Shown: positions 5,884-12,950, counted from the stretch's first letter. The stretch: DNA of 12,950 bases from Flavobacteriales bacterium (GCA_028825055.1 JAPKAW010000031.1:1-12950); one strand, 5' to 3'. Numbers and translations are program-made. The notes: generated by a model not told the origin, from the sequence alone.

Positions 5884-7472
5884 GAATCAAAGGCACGTTC
5901 CACGGCGAGCCACACTTCCCATTCTGAAGGCTCTGAAGCCACTTCAATGCGGCTACGGTCATCGCTAGCTTCTACTGCGGCCGCGGTCGACGCACCGAGG
6001 GTGACAATGCGCAAAGATTGGTTTTCACTGGCTGTATAGGCCTCCCACTGCGATGGACTGGTGATGACGGCAACGTCATGTTGGGGCAACGAGGCCGGTT
6101 GTAAAGTCGTGTGATAGGCGCACCAAGCGATGGTTCGATCTGGTTCGGTTAATTCAGCCCAACGGGACATCGAACGATCGCTGTGAGGCACAAACACGCG
6201 ACTTTCATTCACTTTGAGAATGGCTGCAAAATCGAGATGTGTCTTTTCGGGGGAGCCGTTGCCGACCCAATGCGGTTGGTGACCGTTGGCAAGTGCTAAG
6301 GCCGCAGCGGTTCCTTTGCCTGCACAGGCGACTTTCCCTGGAAAGTCCGGGATCAAATGCTTTACTGCTTCAATAGCCGAAGGGGAATGGAGCCAAAGCC
6401 AATCTGTATTTTCAGGAGACACGGGCCACTGGACTTCCATGGCATTTATGTGAATCAGGGAGTGTCCGACGGTTTTTAATCCCGCGGCCTGAGCCAAGGA
6501 CTCAAAAATCGGCCATTTGCCAGCGTCTTTCGAAAGAAAGACCGTTCCTTCAAGTGAATTCGTTAAGCGAGCCAGCGCATGGCCAGTGGTCTCTTCAATG
6601 GAAGCATGCATGTCAAGGCGAACTTCAGACAGCCTTGGGCCATCGGGCGTCTCGAGAAAGCACCGCAGGCGTTCTTGCATGACATGTGCCCCAAAAGGAA
6701 GCATGCACCCACCTTCAAGTTCGCGCAAAACGCTGCGTTCGCGTTCTATGTTATCGTGTGTTGCATCATCATTCAGGACGGAGCTGATCCAGGCCAAACG
6801 CGAATCGGTGTCACGCATTTGAATACCGAGCGCCCCTTGAGCAGGAGCTGGAACAAACTGACTTACTGGAAGCACATGAACGTACAGGTCGGACAAATCA
6901 AGCTCTAAGCGCTCAATACCGGCGCGCGCCAAAACAATAGCGTCGTAGGCTCCTGTTCGAAGTTTTTCGACTCGGGTAGGAACATTGCCCCTCAACGGAA
7001 CAATGTCTAAATCCGGTTGGAGCGTTTGCAGTTGAGCGCGCCTGCGATGAGAGCTTGTTCCGACAATGGTTTGGCGCGCGATGCACAATGGCGTGCGGTC
7101 ATCGCGTTTGGACCGGTGCATGATGAGGACATCTTCGACAGGTCCTCGGGCAGGAACGGCCGCTATGCACAGTCCTTCGGGGGAGGTCGTTTCGAGATCT
7201 TTGTGACTGTGCACGGCAATATCAATGCGATTTTCCAGTAAAGCTGATTCAATTTCTTTTGTGAAGAACCCTTTGCCTTCCATCTTGTCAAAAGCAACAT
7301 TTTGAATGCGGTCGCCTTGGGTAGATATGATAATCAGCTCCACGGTTCCGCCGTGTTCTTCAATCTGTCTTTTCGTGAAATGGGCTTGCCACATCGCCAA
7401 GTCGCTTCCTCGTGTTCCGATGCGAAAATGAATCGGTTGAGAAGGCTGTGGATCGTTCAACGAATTGTCCAT
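5880..7472 (-). CDS. hemCD: Fused hydroxymethylbilane synthase / uroporphyrinogen-III synthase
   Basis: Bifunctional heme-pathway enzyme, 530 residues. Residues about 14-305 are HemC, which polymerises four porphobilinogens. Visible features are FRIGTRGSDLAMWQA, VHSHKDLET with catalytic Asp92, GTSSHRRRAQL, LRGNVPTRVEKL, APAQGALGIQ and LEGGCMLPFGAH with Cys256, the dipyrromethane attachment site. Residues about 308-530 resemble HemD, which closes and flips ring D to give uroporphyrinogen III. This half is much less conserved and was identified from its length, its alpha/beta pattern, the segment VACAGKGTAAALALANGHQP and its position after HemC. No stop or restart lies at the junction. The ATG at 7472 is 19 bases after the hemA stop, so hemA-hemCD is an operon. 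The TAG stop is interlocked with that of the convergent heme A synthase gene. HemC confidence is near certain; HemD about 0.8. Confidence 0.92.
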   Translation of the reverse strand: MDNSLNDPQPSQPIHFRIGTRGSDLAMWQAHFTKRQIEEHGGTVELIIISTQGDRIQNVAFDKMEGKGFFTKEIESALLENRIDIAVHSHKDLETTSPEGLCIAAVPARGPVEDVLIMHRSKRDDRTPLCIARQTIVGTSSHRRRAQLQTLQPDLDIVPLRGNVPTRVEKLRTGAYDAIVLARAGIERLELDLSDLYVHVLPVSQFVPAPAQGALGIQMRDTDSRLAWISSVLNDDATHDNIERERSVLRELEGGCMLPFGAHVMQERLRCFLETPDGPRLSEVRLDMHASIEETTGHALARLTNSLEGTVFLSKDAGKWPIFESLAQAAGLKTVGHSLIHINAMEVQWPVSPENTDWLWLHSPSAIEAVKHLIPDFPGKVACAGKGTAAALALANGHQPHWVGNGSPEKTHLDFAAILKVNESRVFVPHSDRSMSRWAELTEPDRTIAWCAYHTTLQPASLPQHDVAVITSPSQWEAYTASENQSLRIVTLGASTAAAVEASDDRSRIEVASEPSEWEVWLAVERAFDS

Positions 7473-7491
7473 TAGGGGCTGGAAGGTCAGC

Positions 7492-8721
7492 TTACGATTG
7501 ACGGAGTTGATCGAGAACCGCTTTGCGAGCCAGTTTCATTGGCACACCGACGTATTTCTTCTCCATGTATCCAACGATTCGTCCAATCAAGTCGCGGGTT
7601 TCATCATCCAATCGGGACAAGTCTTGCGCGAAAATCTCTCCCAAAGCGGTTTCACGAATGGCTGAAATTGACGCCGGCAACTCACGCATCGCTATTTCAA
7701 CTTGGCGCTGTTGCAAGCGGCTTTGATAAGCGATAAGGGCCTCATGAATATGTTCTTCGCAGCTTGCGATGGCCGATTGTCGCACTGCGAGGTTCGCATC
7801 TATTTGAGTGGTCAAAATGGACAAGTCCACGACGTGTGTTTCAGGGCGCATCCGGAATGCAGAGTCGGTATCTGAAGGCAACCCAAGGTCTAGGATATGG
7901 AGTGACCCGGGCGGAATGACACGTGCTTCTTCGCCACCAAGAATAGGGACTGTGCTGCTCGTACAAATGACAATCGCACGAGGACCACGCTTCAAATGGT
8001 GTGGCAAAGCTTCGAGCGTATCCCATTTCCATTGGAATTTTGAGGCAAGCTGCTGAGCAGGCGATTCGGAACGATTCAGTATGGTCACATTGTGAAACCC
8101 AGACTCATTCATGAATCGCGCGACATTCCGGTTGGTTTGACCCGCACCAATCATCAAAATAGGAGCGTCTTTTTTAAGCCCCCATTCGGCCATACTCAAC
8201 CAACCTAATGAATTGACGGAAACGGGTTTGGACCCGATGGCCGTATCCGTGAAAATACGTTTGGCCGTTTCGATGAGTAGGCGCCCGGTAATCCTTAAGT
8301 GGTCTCCGGCTATCCGAATCTCTGTACTGCAATCAAAAGCCTCTCGCAGTTGTGTGATGATTTCTCGCTCCCCCAACACCATGGATTCTAATCCACAGGC
8401 GACTCGTAGCAAATGGGTCATTGCCTCTTCTCCACGATAGCTTTTGACAGATGAGATGACTTGACCCAATTGTTGAGCATTCAAATGAAAGGCTTGAAGC
8501 AATCTGAACATCCGCCCTGTACAAAAGTACCTGGCATCAGAAAAAATAAATTCTACCCGATTGCACGTGGAGAGGTAAACCAATCCTTCCAATTCGAGTG
8601 CTGCTTTCCAATCGACTAATTGCGCTTGCTTGACGGCGGGGTCTAGATGCAATGCACCAATCAATTCCAGAGGAACTAATCGGAAGTCAATTGAGAGCAC
8701 TTGAAGTGAAGCAGGCTTCAT
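7492..8721 (-). CDS. hemA: Glutamyl-tRNA reductase
   Basis: First enzyme of C5-pathway tetrapyrrole synthesis: reduces glutamyl-tRNA(Glu) to glutamate-1-semialdehyde with NADPH. With the ATG at 8721 it has 409 residues. The catalytic cysteine is Cys53 in LSTCNRVE (Cys50 in E. coli), followed by the conserved GLESMVLGEREIITQLREAF. The NADPH-binding domain begins at PILMIGAGQTNRNVARFM. The helical dimerisation domain ends the protein (RDLIGRIVGYMEKKYVGVPMKLAR). The frame could start at GTG 8790, but that lies against the nrdA terminator and would add 23 unconserved residues, so 8721 was chosen. It is first in the hemA-hemCD pair. A -7-like element lies only 4 nt upstream of the ATG, so the message may be leaderless. 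No hemL, hemB or hemE is in the window. Confidence 0.95.
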   Translation of the reverse strand: MKPASLQVLSIDFRLVPLELIGALHLDPAVKQAQLVDWKAALELEGLVYLSTCNRVEFIFSDARYFCTGRMFRLLQAFHLNAQQLGQVISSVKSYRGEEAMTHLLRVACGLESMVLGEREIITQLREAFDCSTEIRIAGDHLRITGRLLIETAKRIFTDTAIGSKPVSVNSLGWLSMAEWGLKKDAPILMIGAGQTNRNVARFMNESGFHNVTILNRSESPAQQLASKFQWKWDTLEALPHHLKRGPRAIVICTSSTVPILGGEEARVIPPGSLHILDLGLPSDTDSAFRMRPETHVVDLSILTTQIDANLAVRQSAIASCEEHIHEALIAYQSRLQQRQVEIAMRELPASISAIRETALGEIFAQDLSRLDDETRDLIGRIVGYMEKKYVGVPMKLARKAVLDQLRQS

Positions 8722-8725
8722 GTGA

Positions 8726-8733
8726 CAAAGGTG
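8726..8733 (-). promoter_or_regulatory. Possible -7 element of hemA
   Basis: On the minus strand CACCTTTG differs from TAnnTTTG at one base and ends 4 nt before the hemA ATG. No TTG is found at the expected -33 distance, so support is weak. If real, it predicts a leaderless or nearly leaderless mRNA. Confidence 0.3.
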
Positions 8734-8791
8734 CGTTGAAATGGCAGAGTAATGTGTCACTTCTCGGTCAATATTCGAATTTGAGGACACA

Positions 8792-8816
8792 AAAAAGGCC
8801 CACGAAGGGCCTTTTT
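8792..8816 (-). terminator. Rho-independent terminator after nrdA
   Basis: A perfect 10-bp inverted repeat: AAAAAGGCCC (8792-8801), loop ACGAA, GGGCCTTTTT (8807-8816). On the minus strand the GGGCC arm runs into six T. It lies 18 bases past the nrdA stop and upstream of hemA, so it separates the nrdBA and hemA-hemCD transcription units. Its symmetry would let it work in both directions. Confidence 0.9.
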
Positions 8817-8834
8817 AATTGCAGTTGATTGAAT

Positions 8835-11231
8835 TCAACTACCGCACATCTCACAATCTTCACCGTTCTCAACGGAACAGGCCATTGCAGCTTGTTCTTC
8901 GTCGGTCATTTTAAGGACAGACTTTTGAGGTGTTTCAGGGACCTCAACGGTTTCAACAGGCGCGTCTTTATACTTCTTGTCCACTGTAAACTTAATCGCG
9001 TCAGTAGCCGCTTTAGTACGCAGATAGTACATGCCTGTTTTCAATCCTTTTTTCCAGGAATAGAAGTGCATGGAGGTCAACTTCGCTGTATTGACGTTTT
9101 CCATGAAGACGTTGAGCGATTGCGATTGGCAAATGAAGGCTCCTCGGTCTGCGGACATGTCGACAATGGCGCGCTGTGAGATCTCCCAAGCTGTACGATA
9201 AAGTGCTTTGAGGTTCTCAGGGATTTCCTTGATGTTTTGAATCGAACCGTTCGCTGCAATGATCCGGTTTTTCATGTCATCATCCCACAATCCCAACTTG
9301 GTCAAATCGCGCAACAGGTGCTTGTTGACGATGATGAACTCACCCGAGAGTACACGTCGTGTGTAGATATTGGATGTATAAGGCTCGAAGCACTCGTTGT
9401 TGCCAAGGATCTGTGCTGTTGAAGCCGTGGGCATTGGAGCGAGGAGAAGTGAATTACGTAGGCCATGCTCTTTGATTTCCTCCTTGAGGACATCCCACTC
9501 CCAACGATCCGTTGGTTTAACATCCCACATATCGAACTGAAGTCGTCCTTCGGAAGCAGGTGAACCTTGGAAGGTTTCGTAAGCGCCTTCTTCTTTGGCT
9601 AAATCTTTAGAAGCTGTGCAAGCGGCGTAATAGATCGTTTCAAAGATCTCCCGGTTCAAAGTGCGGGCTTCGTCTGAATCGAATGGAAAACGCATCAAGA
9701 TGAAGGCATCAGCCAAACCCTGGACACCGATTCCGATTGGACGGTGTCGCATATTGGAGTTGCGCGCTTCTTGAATTGGGTAATAATTCCGATCGATGAT
9801 TCGATTCAAGTTTTTCGTGACCTGGTAGGTGACTTCAAAGAGCTTGTCGTGATCAAAAGTACCGTTGTTGACATACTTAGGAAGCGCAACAGAGGCAAGG
9901 TTACACACGGCTACTTCATCAGGTGCCGTGTACTCGATAATTTCAGTGCATAGATTGGACGACTTGATCGTACCGAGATTTTGCTGGTTGGACTTGCTAT
10001 TTGCAGCGTCCTTGTAAAGCATATATGGAGTTCCCGTTTCAATTTGGGATTCCAAGATCTTGAACCAGAGATCTTGCGCTTTGATGGTCTTTCGTCCTTT
10101 TCCAGAGGCTTCATATGAAGTGTAAAGCGCTTCAAATTCGGCGCTGTGCGTATCAGCCAAGCCTGGACATTCGTTTGGACACATCAAGGTCCAATCTCCA
10201 TTTTCTTCGACGCGCTTCATGAACAAATCTGGAATCCACATGGCATAAAACAGGTCGCGTGCGCGTTGTTCTTCCTTTCCGTGGTTCTTTTTTAAGTCCA
10301 AGAAATCGAAAACATCGGCATGCCAAGGTTCCATATAAATCGCGAAGGAACCCTTGCGCTTGCCTCCTCCCTGATCGACATAGCGGGCGGTGTCATTGAA
10401 GACACGCAACATGGGCACGATGCCATTGGACGTGCCGTTGGTGCCTTTGATGTAAGAGCCAGTGGCACGAACATTGTGGATGGCCAAACCGATACCCCCA
10501 GCATTTTGAGAAATCTTAGCGCACTGCTGCAGGGTGTCATAAATACCGCTGATACTATCTTCTTTCATGGTCAAAAGAAAGCAGCTGGACATTTGTGGCT
10601 TCGGAGTACCGGCGTTGAACAAAGTCGGAGTAGCGTGGGTAAACCATCCTTCACTCATCAGGTTGTATGTGGCGACGGCGGCCTCGAGGTCTTCTTTGTG
10701 AATACCAATTGAGACCCGCATGAGCATGTGTTGTGGTCGTTCAACGATTTCACCGTTGATTTTCAAGAGGTAGCTGCGCTCAAGCGTCTTGAATCCGAAG
10801 TAATCGTAATTGAAATCACGATCGTAGATAATCTGAGAGTCGAGATATTCAGCATTTTCACGGATGATGTCAATGACATCTGTAGCGACAAGGGAAGCCA
10901 CCTCTCCAGTGATTGGATCTAAATATGTGTGCAGATCCTCCATGGTCTCAGCAAAAGACTTTTTGGTAGCCTTGTGCAAGTTGGATACAGCAATTCGACT
11001 GGCGAGACTAGCGTAATCGGGGTGAGTCACAGCATTTGTTGCGGCAACCTCAGCGGCAAGATTGTCCAATTCGGTGGTGGTGACACCGTCGTAAACTCCC
11101 TCAATTACGCGCATGGCCACCCGGACAGGGTCAACTGCTTTGTGCAATTCGTAGCACAGCTTTTTGATACGGGCTGTAATCTTGTCGAACTGTACAAGCT
11201 CTTTGCGGCCGTCTCTTTTTATGACATACAT
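8835..11231 (-). CDS. nrdA: Ribonucleoside-diphosphate reductase, class Ia, alpha (catalytic) subunit
   Basis: Reduces ribonucleoside diphosphates to deoxyribonucleotides for DNA synthesis, as a complex with NrdB. The 798-residue protein starts with an ATP-cone activity-control domain (about residues 1-90, MYVIKRDGRKELVQFDKI). The ten-stranded barrel follows. Active-site residues by motif are Cys217 (SSCFLL) and Cys443 (VAVCNLAS) as the redox pair, and Asn426, Cys428 and Glu430 in SSNLCTEI, with Cys428 the thiyl radical site. Tyr735-Tyr736 in TGMYYLRT relay the radical from NrdB. The C-terminal tail ends CEMCGS, with Cys793 and Cys796 re-reducing the active site. It starts 51 bases after nrdB, so the two form one operon ended by the hairpin at 8792-8816. 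The ATP cone implies dATP feedback inhibition. All key residues are present. Confidence 0.98.
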   Translation of the reverse strand: MYVIKRDGRKELVQFDKITARIKKLCYELHKAVDPVRVAMRVIEGVYDGVTTTELDNLAAEVAATNAVTHPDYASLASRIAVSNLHKATKKSFAETMEDLHTYLDPITGEVASLVATDVIDIIRENAEYLDSQIIYDRDFNYDYFGFKTLERSYLLKINGEIVERPQHMLMRVSIGIHKEDLEAAVATYNLMSEGWFTHATPTLFNAGTPKPQMSSCFLLTMKEDSISGIYDTLQQCAKISQNAGGIGLAIHNVRATGSYIKGTNGTSNGIVPMLRVFNDTARYVDQGGGKRKGSFAIYMEPWHADVFDFLDLKKNHGKEEQRARDLFYAMWIPDLFMKRVEENGDWTLMCPNECPGLADTHSAEFEALYTSYEASGKGRKTIKAQDLWFKILESQIETGTPYMLYKDAANSKSNQQNLGTIKSSNLCTEIIEYTAPDEVAVCNLASVALPKYVNNGTFDHDKLFEVTYQVTKNLNRIIDRNYYPIQEARNSNMRHRPIGIGVQGLADAFILMRFPFDSDEARTLNREIFETIYYAACTASKDLAKEEGAYETFQGSPASEGRLQFDMWDVKPTDRWEWDVLKEEIKEHGLRNSLLLAPMPTASTAQILGNNECFEPYTSNIYTRRVLSGEFIIVNKHLLRDLTKLGLWDDDMKNRIIAANGSIQNIKEIPENLKALYRTAWEISQRAIVDMSADRGAFICQSQSLNVFMENVNTAKLTSMHFYSWKKGLKTGMYYLRTKAATDAIKFTVDKKYKDAPVETVEVPETPQKSVLKMTDEEQAAMACSVENGEDCEMCGS

Positions 11232-11282
11232 GGGCTGGAAAAATCGTGTGATGGGTGTGGGTAAAGAGAGATGAGGGCGGAA

Positions 11283-12326
11283 TCAGAAATCTGCGTCCAA
11301 ACTGAAAGACTTAGAGCCTTCGTCTGACGTGTTGAGGACTCCGGCTTTTTGGTATTCACCAACACGTTTTTCAAAAAAGTTTGTTTTGCCTTGGAGTGAA
11401 ATCATCTCCATGAAGTCGAATGGGTTGGTCACATTGTACTCCTTTTCGGTGCCCAATTCCACCAACAAGCGGTCAGCAACGAATTCGATGTACTGAGACA
11501 TCAAGTCTGAATTCATGCCAATGAGACGCACTGGAAGGGACTCGCAGATGAATTCTTTTTCGATGTTTACCGCATCAATGATGATTTTGCGCAGTGTCTT
11601 GACCGGAAGCTTGTTGACGATGTGTTCGTTGTATAGCAAGCAAGCGAAATCGCAATGCATGCCTTCGTCACGGGAGATGAGCTCATTGGAAAAACTCAGG
11701 CCTGGCATAAGACCTCGCTTCTTCAACCAAAATATTGAGCAGAAACTTCCGCTAAAGAAAATCCCTTCAACAGCAGCGAAAGCGACAATGCGTTCTGCGA
11801 ACGAACCGTTGTCAATCCAATCGAGGGCCCATTCTGCTTTTTTCTTGACGCAATCCATTGTGTCAATGGCGTTGAAAAGCTGGCCTTTTTCATCATCGTC
11901 TTTGATATAGGTATCAATGAGAAGAGAGTACGTTTCAGAATGGATGTTCTCCATCATAATCTGAAAGCCATAGAAAAACTTGGCCTCTGTGTATTGTACT
12001 TCCGAAAGGAAATTCTCAGCGAGATTTTCATTCACGATGCCGTCGGATGCAGCGAAAAAGGCAAGGATGTGTTTGACAAAATAGCGCTCGTCATCATTGA
12101 GCTTGTCATTCCAATCAACAAGGTCAGCTGCAAGGTCGATTTCTTCAGCCGTCCAAAAGCTAGCTTCTGACTTTTTATAAAAACTCCAAATGTCATCGTG
12201 TTGTATTGGGAACAACACAAATCGATTGGGATTATCCTCAAGAATAGGCTCTATGACAACGGTGTTTTGAGGCAATACCTCATCAATGGTTGTTTGTTCT
12301 GAAATTTTAGTAGACGTTTCGCTCAT
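11283..12326 (-). CDS. nrdB: Ribonucleoside-diphosphate reductase, class Ia, beta (radical) subunit
   Basis: Houses the di-iron tyrosyl radical that starts ribonucleotide reduction in NrdA. With the ATG at 12326 it has 347 residues. All metal ligands are present with the same spacings as in E. coli NrdB: Asp95 (AASDG), Glu126 and His129 (MMENIHSETY), Glu187 (AVEGIF), Glu221 and His224 (RDEGMH). The radical tyrosine is Tyr133. The C-terminal tail ends SFSLDADF, the peptide that docks on NrdA. The open frame runs upstream to 12398, but MSETSTKISEQ at 12326 gives a normal acidic N-terminus, and the extra 24 residues (MLLRRYSSIF...) look like translated leader. No nrdI or nrdH is adjacent, which favours class Ia over Ib. 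It is first in the nrdB-nrdA operon, behind a long leader region with inverted repeats. Confidence 0.97.
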   Translation of the reverse strand: MSETSTKISEQTTIDEVLPQNTVVIEPILEDNPNRFVLFPIQHDDIWSFYKKSEASFWTAEEIDLAADLVDWNDKLNDDERYFVKHILAFFAASDGIVNENLAENFLSEVQYTEAKFFYGFQIMMENIHSETYSLLIDTYIKDDDEKGQLFNAIDTMDCVKKKAEWALDWIDNGSFAERIVAFAAVEGIFFSGSFCSIFWLKKRGLMPGLSFSNELISRDEGMHCDFACLLYNEHIVNKLPVKTLRKIIIDAVNIEKEFICESLPVRLIGMNSDLMSQYIEFVADRLLVELGTEKEYNVTNPFDFMEMISLQGKTNFFEKRVGEYQKAGVLNTSDEGSKSFSLDADF

Positions 12327-12346
12327 GTTAGCGTTTAGATAAGAGT

Positions 12347-12360
12347 GCGTCAGAAGACGC
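12347..12360 (-). other. Small hairpin in the nrdB leader
   Basis: GCGTC-AGAA-GACGC, a perfect 5-bp stem with a tetraloop, 20 bases before the nrdB ATG. A further GCGTC lies at 12384-12388. It could form in the nrdB mRNA leader if transcription starts upstream of it. Confidence 0.35.
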
Positions 12361-12394
12361 GAGTGAACAAAAATGCTGGAATAGCGTCTCAAAA

Positions 12395-12439
12395 GCACCC
12401 TGTAGGGGTTGTCACGCGATCCCCTTAGTCAATGGGTGC
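12395..12439. repeat. Nested inverted repeat upstream of nrdB
   Basis: Outer arms GCACCC (12395-12400) and GGGTGC (12434-12439) enclose inner arms AGGGG (12404-12408) and CCCCT (12421-12425) around a 12-nt loop. The pairs are coaxial with a 3 x 8 internal loop. It lies 69-113 bases before the nrdB ATG and could be a leader RNA stem or an operator. Confidence 0.45.
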
Positions 12440-12464
12440 AGTTTTTAGAGGGTCAAAAGCTAGC

Positions 12465-12481
12465 TCCTTGGAGGCCAAGGA
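12465..12481. repeat. Perfect 7-bp hairpin in the nrdB-secA gap
   Basis: TCCTTGG-AGG-CCAAGGA, with a 3-nt loop, next to the overlapping palindrome AGCTAGCT (12458-12465). On the minus strand it is followed by GCTAGCTTTTG, so a weak terminator is possible, but no gene is known to need one here. Confidence 0.4.
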
Positions 12482-12591
12482 AGACCATAATTGCCTCGTT
12501 TTGGAAGCAGCACATTCGATTTAGTAAGGGGACAAGGTGAGCTTCGAGAAGCAGAGTCGTCCAACAGTTCCCCAAAGAAATCTAAGTAAGA

Positions 12592-12639
12592 CGTTAACGC
12601 CAAAACAAAAGAATTCACAATGGAGGTGAGTTGTTAACA
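12592..12639. repeat. Two GTTAAC-centred palindromes
   Basis: CGTTAACG (12592-12599) and TGTTAACA (12632-12639) are 8-bp perfect palindromes with centres exactly 40 bases apart, in the nrdB-secA gap. They may be paired sites for a dimeric regulator, but no regulator can be named. Confidence 0.3.
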
Positions 12640-12850
12640 GGTGCCATCGCGGGTTTGATATAACTTAAACGGAATCAATATTTTAGGGGGTATTTTTAAT
12701 GCGTTGGGGAAAACTGATTGGCCCAAAGAGGTGGTTTTTCTGGCATGATTTTGTATGCACGGTATCTAGGAAAAATGAGATTAGGCGACTCCTATTGGAC
12801 CTTAGCGCATTCGATCACAAATTGTGCGCTGTCAGACTTGATTGAGTCCT

Positions 12851-12858
12851 TACTTTTG
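12851..12858 (+). promoter_or_regulatory. -7 element of the secA-like gene
   Basis: TACTTTTG matches TAnnTTTG exactly. It ends 4 nt before the ATG at 12863. The nearest suitable TTG (12822-12824) is 26 bases upstream, farther than usual. Position and match suggest a start of transcription at or next to the ATG. Confidence 0.5.
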
Positions 12859-12862
12859 CGTT

Positions 12863-12950
12863 ATGCTGAAACAGCTTTTGAAGAAATTAATCGGTGATAA
12901 GGCCGAAGGAGATATGAAAGACATCCGTCCGGTTGTCGATGCAGTGCACG
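12863..12950 (+). CDS. secA: SecA preprotein translocase ATPase, N-terminal fragment (cut by the right edge)
   Basis: Only 29 complete codons are visible. They read MLKQLLKKLIGDKAEGDMKD followed by IRPVVDAVH. This matches the general SecA N-terminus: a short amphipathic basic helix that contacts the membrane and SecYEG, then a GDK..xDxK...P.V segment. SecA is the cytoplasmic ATPase that pushes unfolded preproteins through SecYEG. The motor domains lie outside the window, so the call rests on this short stretch and is less certain than the others. An in-frame ATG also occurs at codon 18 (12914) and would give a normal leader but remove the basic helix. The gene is divergent from nrdB and starts right after a consensus -7 element. 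Confidence 0.7.
   Translation, partial: MLKQLLKKLIGDKAEGDMKDIRPVVDAVH

Larger units (their letters stand above)
12327..12862. other. Divergent intergenic region between nrdB and secA (536 bases)
   Basis: No convincing protein gene, tRNA or known riboswitch was seen. The nrdB-proximal half holds several inverted repeats (12347-12360, 12395-12439, 12465-12481). The middle holds two GTTAAC palindromes. The secA-proximal part is A/T-richer and ends in a consensus -7 element. A 48-codon open frame (12699-12845, plus) lies in the right half and is doubtful. I could not find a confident nrdB promoter. No NrdR box (ACACnAnATATnGTGT-like) was recognised. Confidence 0.6.

Noticed and set aside
8722..8790. 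Extended HemA N-terminus from GTG 8790
   Set aside because: It begins directly beside the nrdA terminator, and the shorter form places the catalytic Cys at 53, close to position 50 in E. coli.
8835..12326. Several open frames of 60-130 codons opposite nrdA and nrdB, and similar ones opposite serS, the transporter gene and hemCD
   Set aside because: They lie antisense to strongly conserved genes, resemble no family and have no promoter or spacing of their own.
12327..12398. Extended NrdB N-terminus starting at 12398
   Set aside because: The extra 24 residues are unlike NrdB N-termini and overlap the inverted repeats of the leader; the ATG at 12326 fits the family.
12541..12552. Short hairpin GCTTCGAGAAGC
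   Set aside because: Only 4 bp of usable stem around a 4-nt loop; expected by chance.
12699..12750. 16-codon minus-strand open frame MPEKPPLWANQFSPTH
   Set aside because: Very short, with no supporting promoter or context; it overlaps the equally doubtful plus-strand frame.
12327..12862. Cobalamin riboswitch, tmRNA, SRP RNA or NrdR sites in the gap
   Set aside because: No B12-box, tmRNA ends, SRP core (GGAAG..GCAGC in context) or NrdR-box pair could be recognised by eye. A covariance-model search would be decisive.

Overview
The window looks like ordinary chromosome from a member of the Bacteroidota, most likely a Flavobacteriales lineage near Cryomorphaceae/Schleiferiaceae. The lineage is inferred from several signs. 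There are upstream elements of the form TAnnTTTG (the Bacteroidota -7 consensus) and no convincing Shine-Dalgarno sites. The gene order is rplU-rpmA-serS and nrdB-nrdA. The SerRS and heme A synthase are Bacteroidota-like, and a SecA-like N-terminus begins at the right edge. No insertion sequence, phage gene, CRISPR array, tRNA or rRNA was seen, and no clear sign of recent transfer.

Layout, left to right. Positions 1-3297 are all on the minus strand: rplU and rpmA (ribosomal proteins L21 and L27), a hairpin terminator, serS, then an unrecognised coiled-coil lipoprotein and a secreted TPR protein. The last two overlap by ATGA and the TPR protein runs off the left edge. Positions 3417-4397 (minus) hold an EamA/DMT-family transporter. 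Divergent from it, on the plus strand, are a small lipoprotein with a heavy-metal-associated (HMA) domain (4479-4865) and an overlapping heme A synthase gene (4840-5883), which starts at a rare codon. Positions 5880-8721 (minus) hold hemA followed by a fused hemC-hemD gene. The heme A synthase and hemCD genes converge and share the palindrome CTAG as their two stop codons. Positions 8835-12326 (minus) hold the nrdB-nrdA pair of a class Ia ribonucleotide reductase, ended by a strong hairpin terminator. A 536-base divergent gap (12327-12862) with several inverted repeats separates nrdB from the start of a secA-like gene (plus, cut by the right edge).

How the genes relate. HemA and the HemC-HemD fusion cover the path from glutamyl-tRNA(Glu) to uroporphyrinogen III, apart from the HemL and HemB steps. 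The convergent heme A synthase uses the end product heme (as heme O) to make heme A for cytochrome oxidase, and its partner lipoprotein carries a cysteine pair suited to a soft metal such as copper. So 4.4-8.7 kb is a respiratory-cofactor neighbourhood. The rest is translation (L21, L27, SerRS), dNTP synthesis (NrdA/NrdB) and protein export (SecA). No obviously new biological system is present. The best leads are the HMA lipoprotein/heme A synthase pair, the HemC-HemD fusion, the lipoprotein/TPR pair after serS, the structured nrdB-secA gap, and two genes whose -7 elements lie only 4 nt from the start codon.
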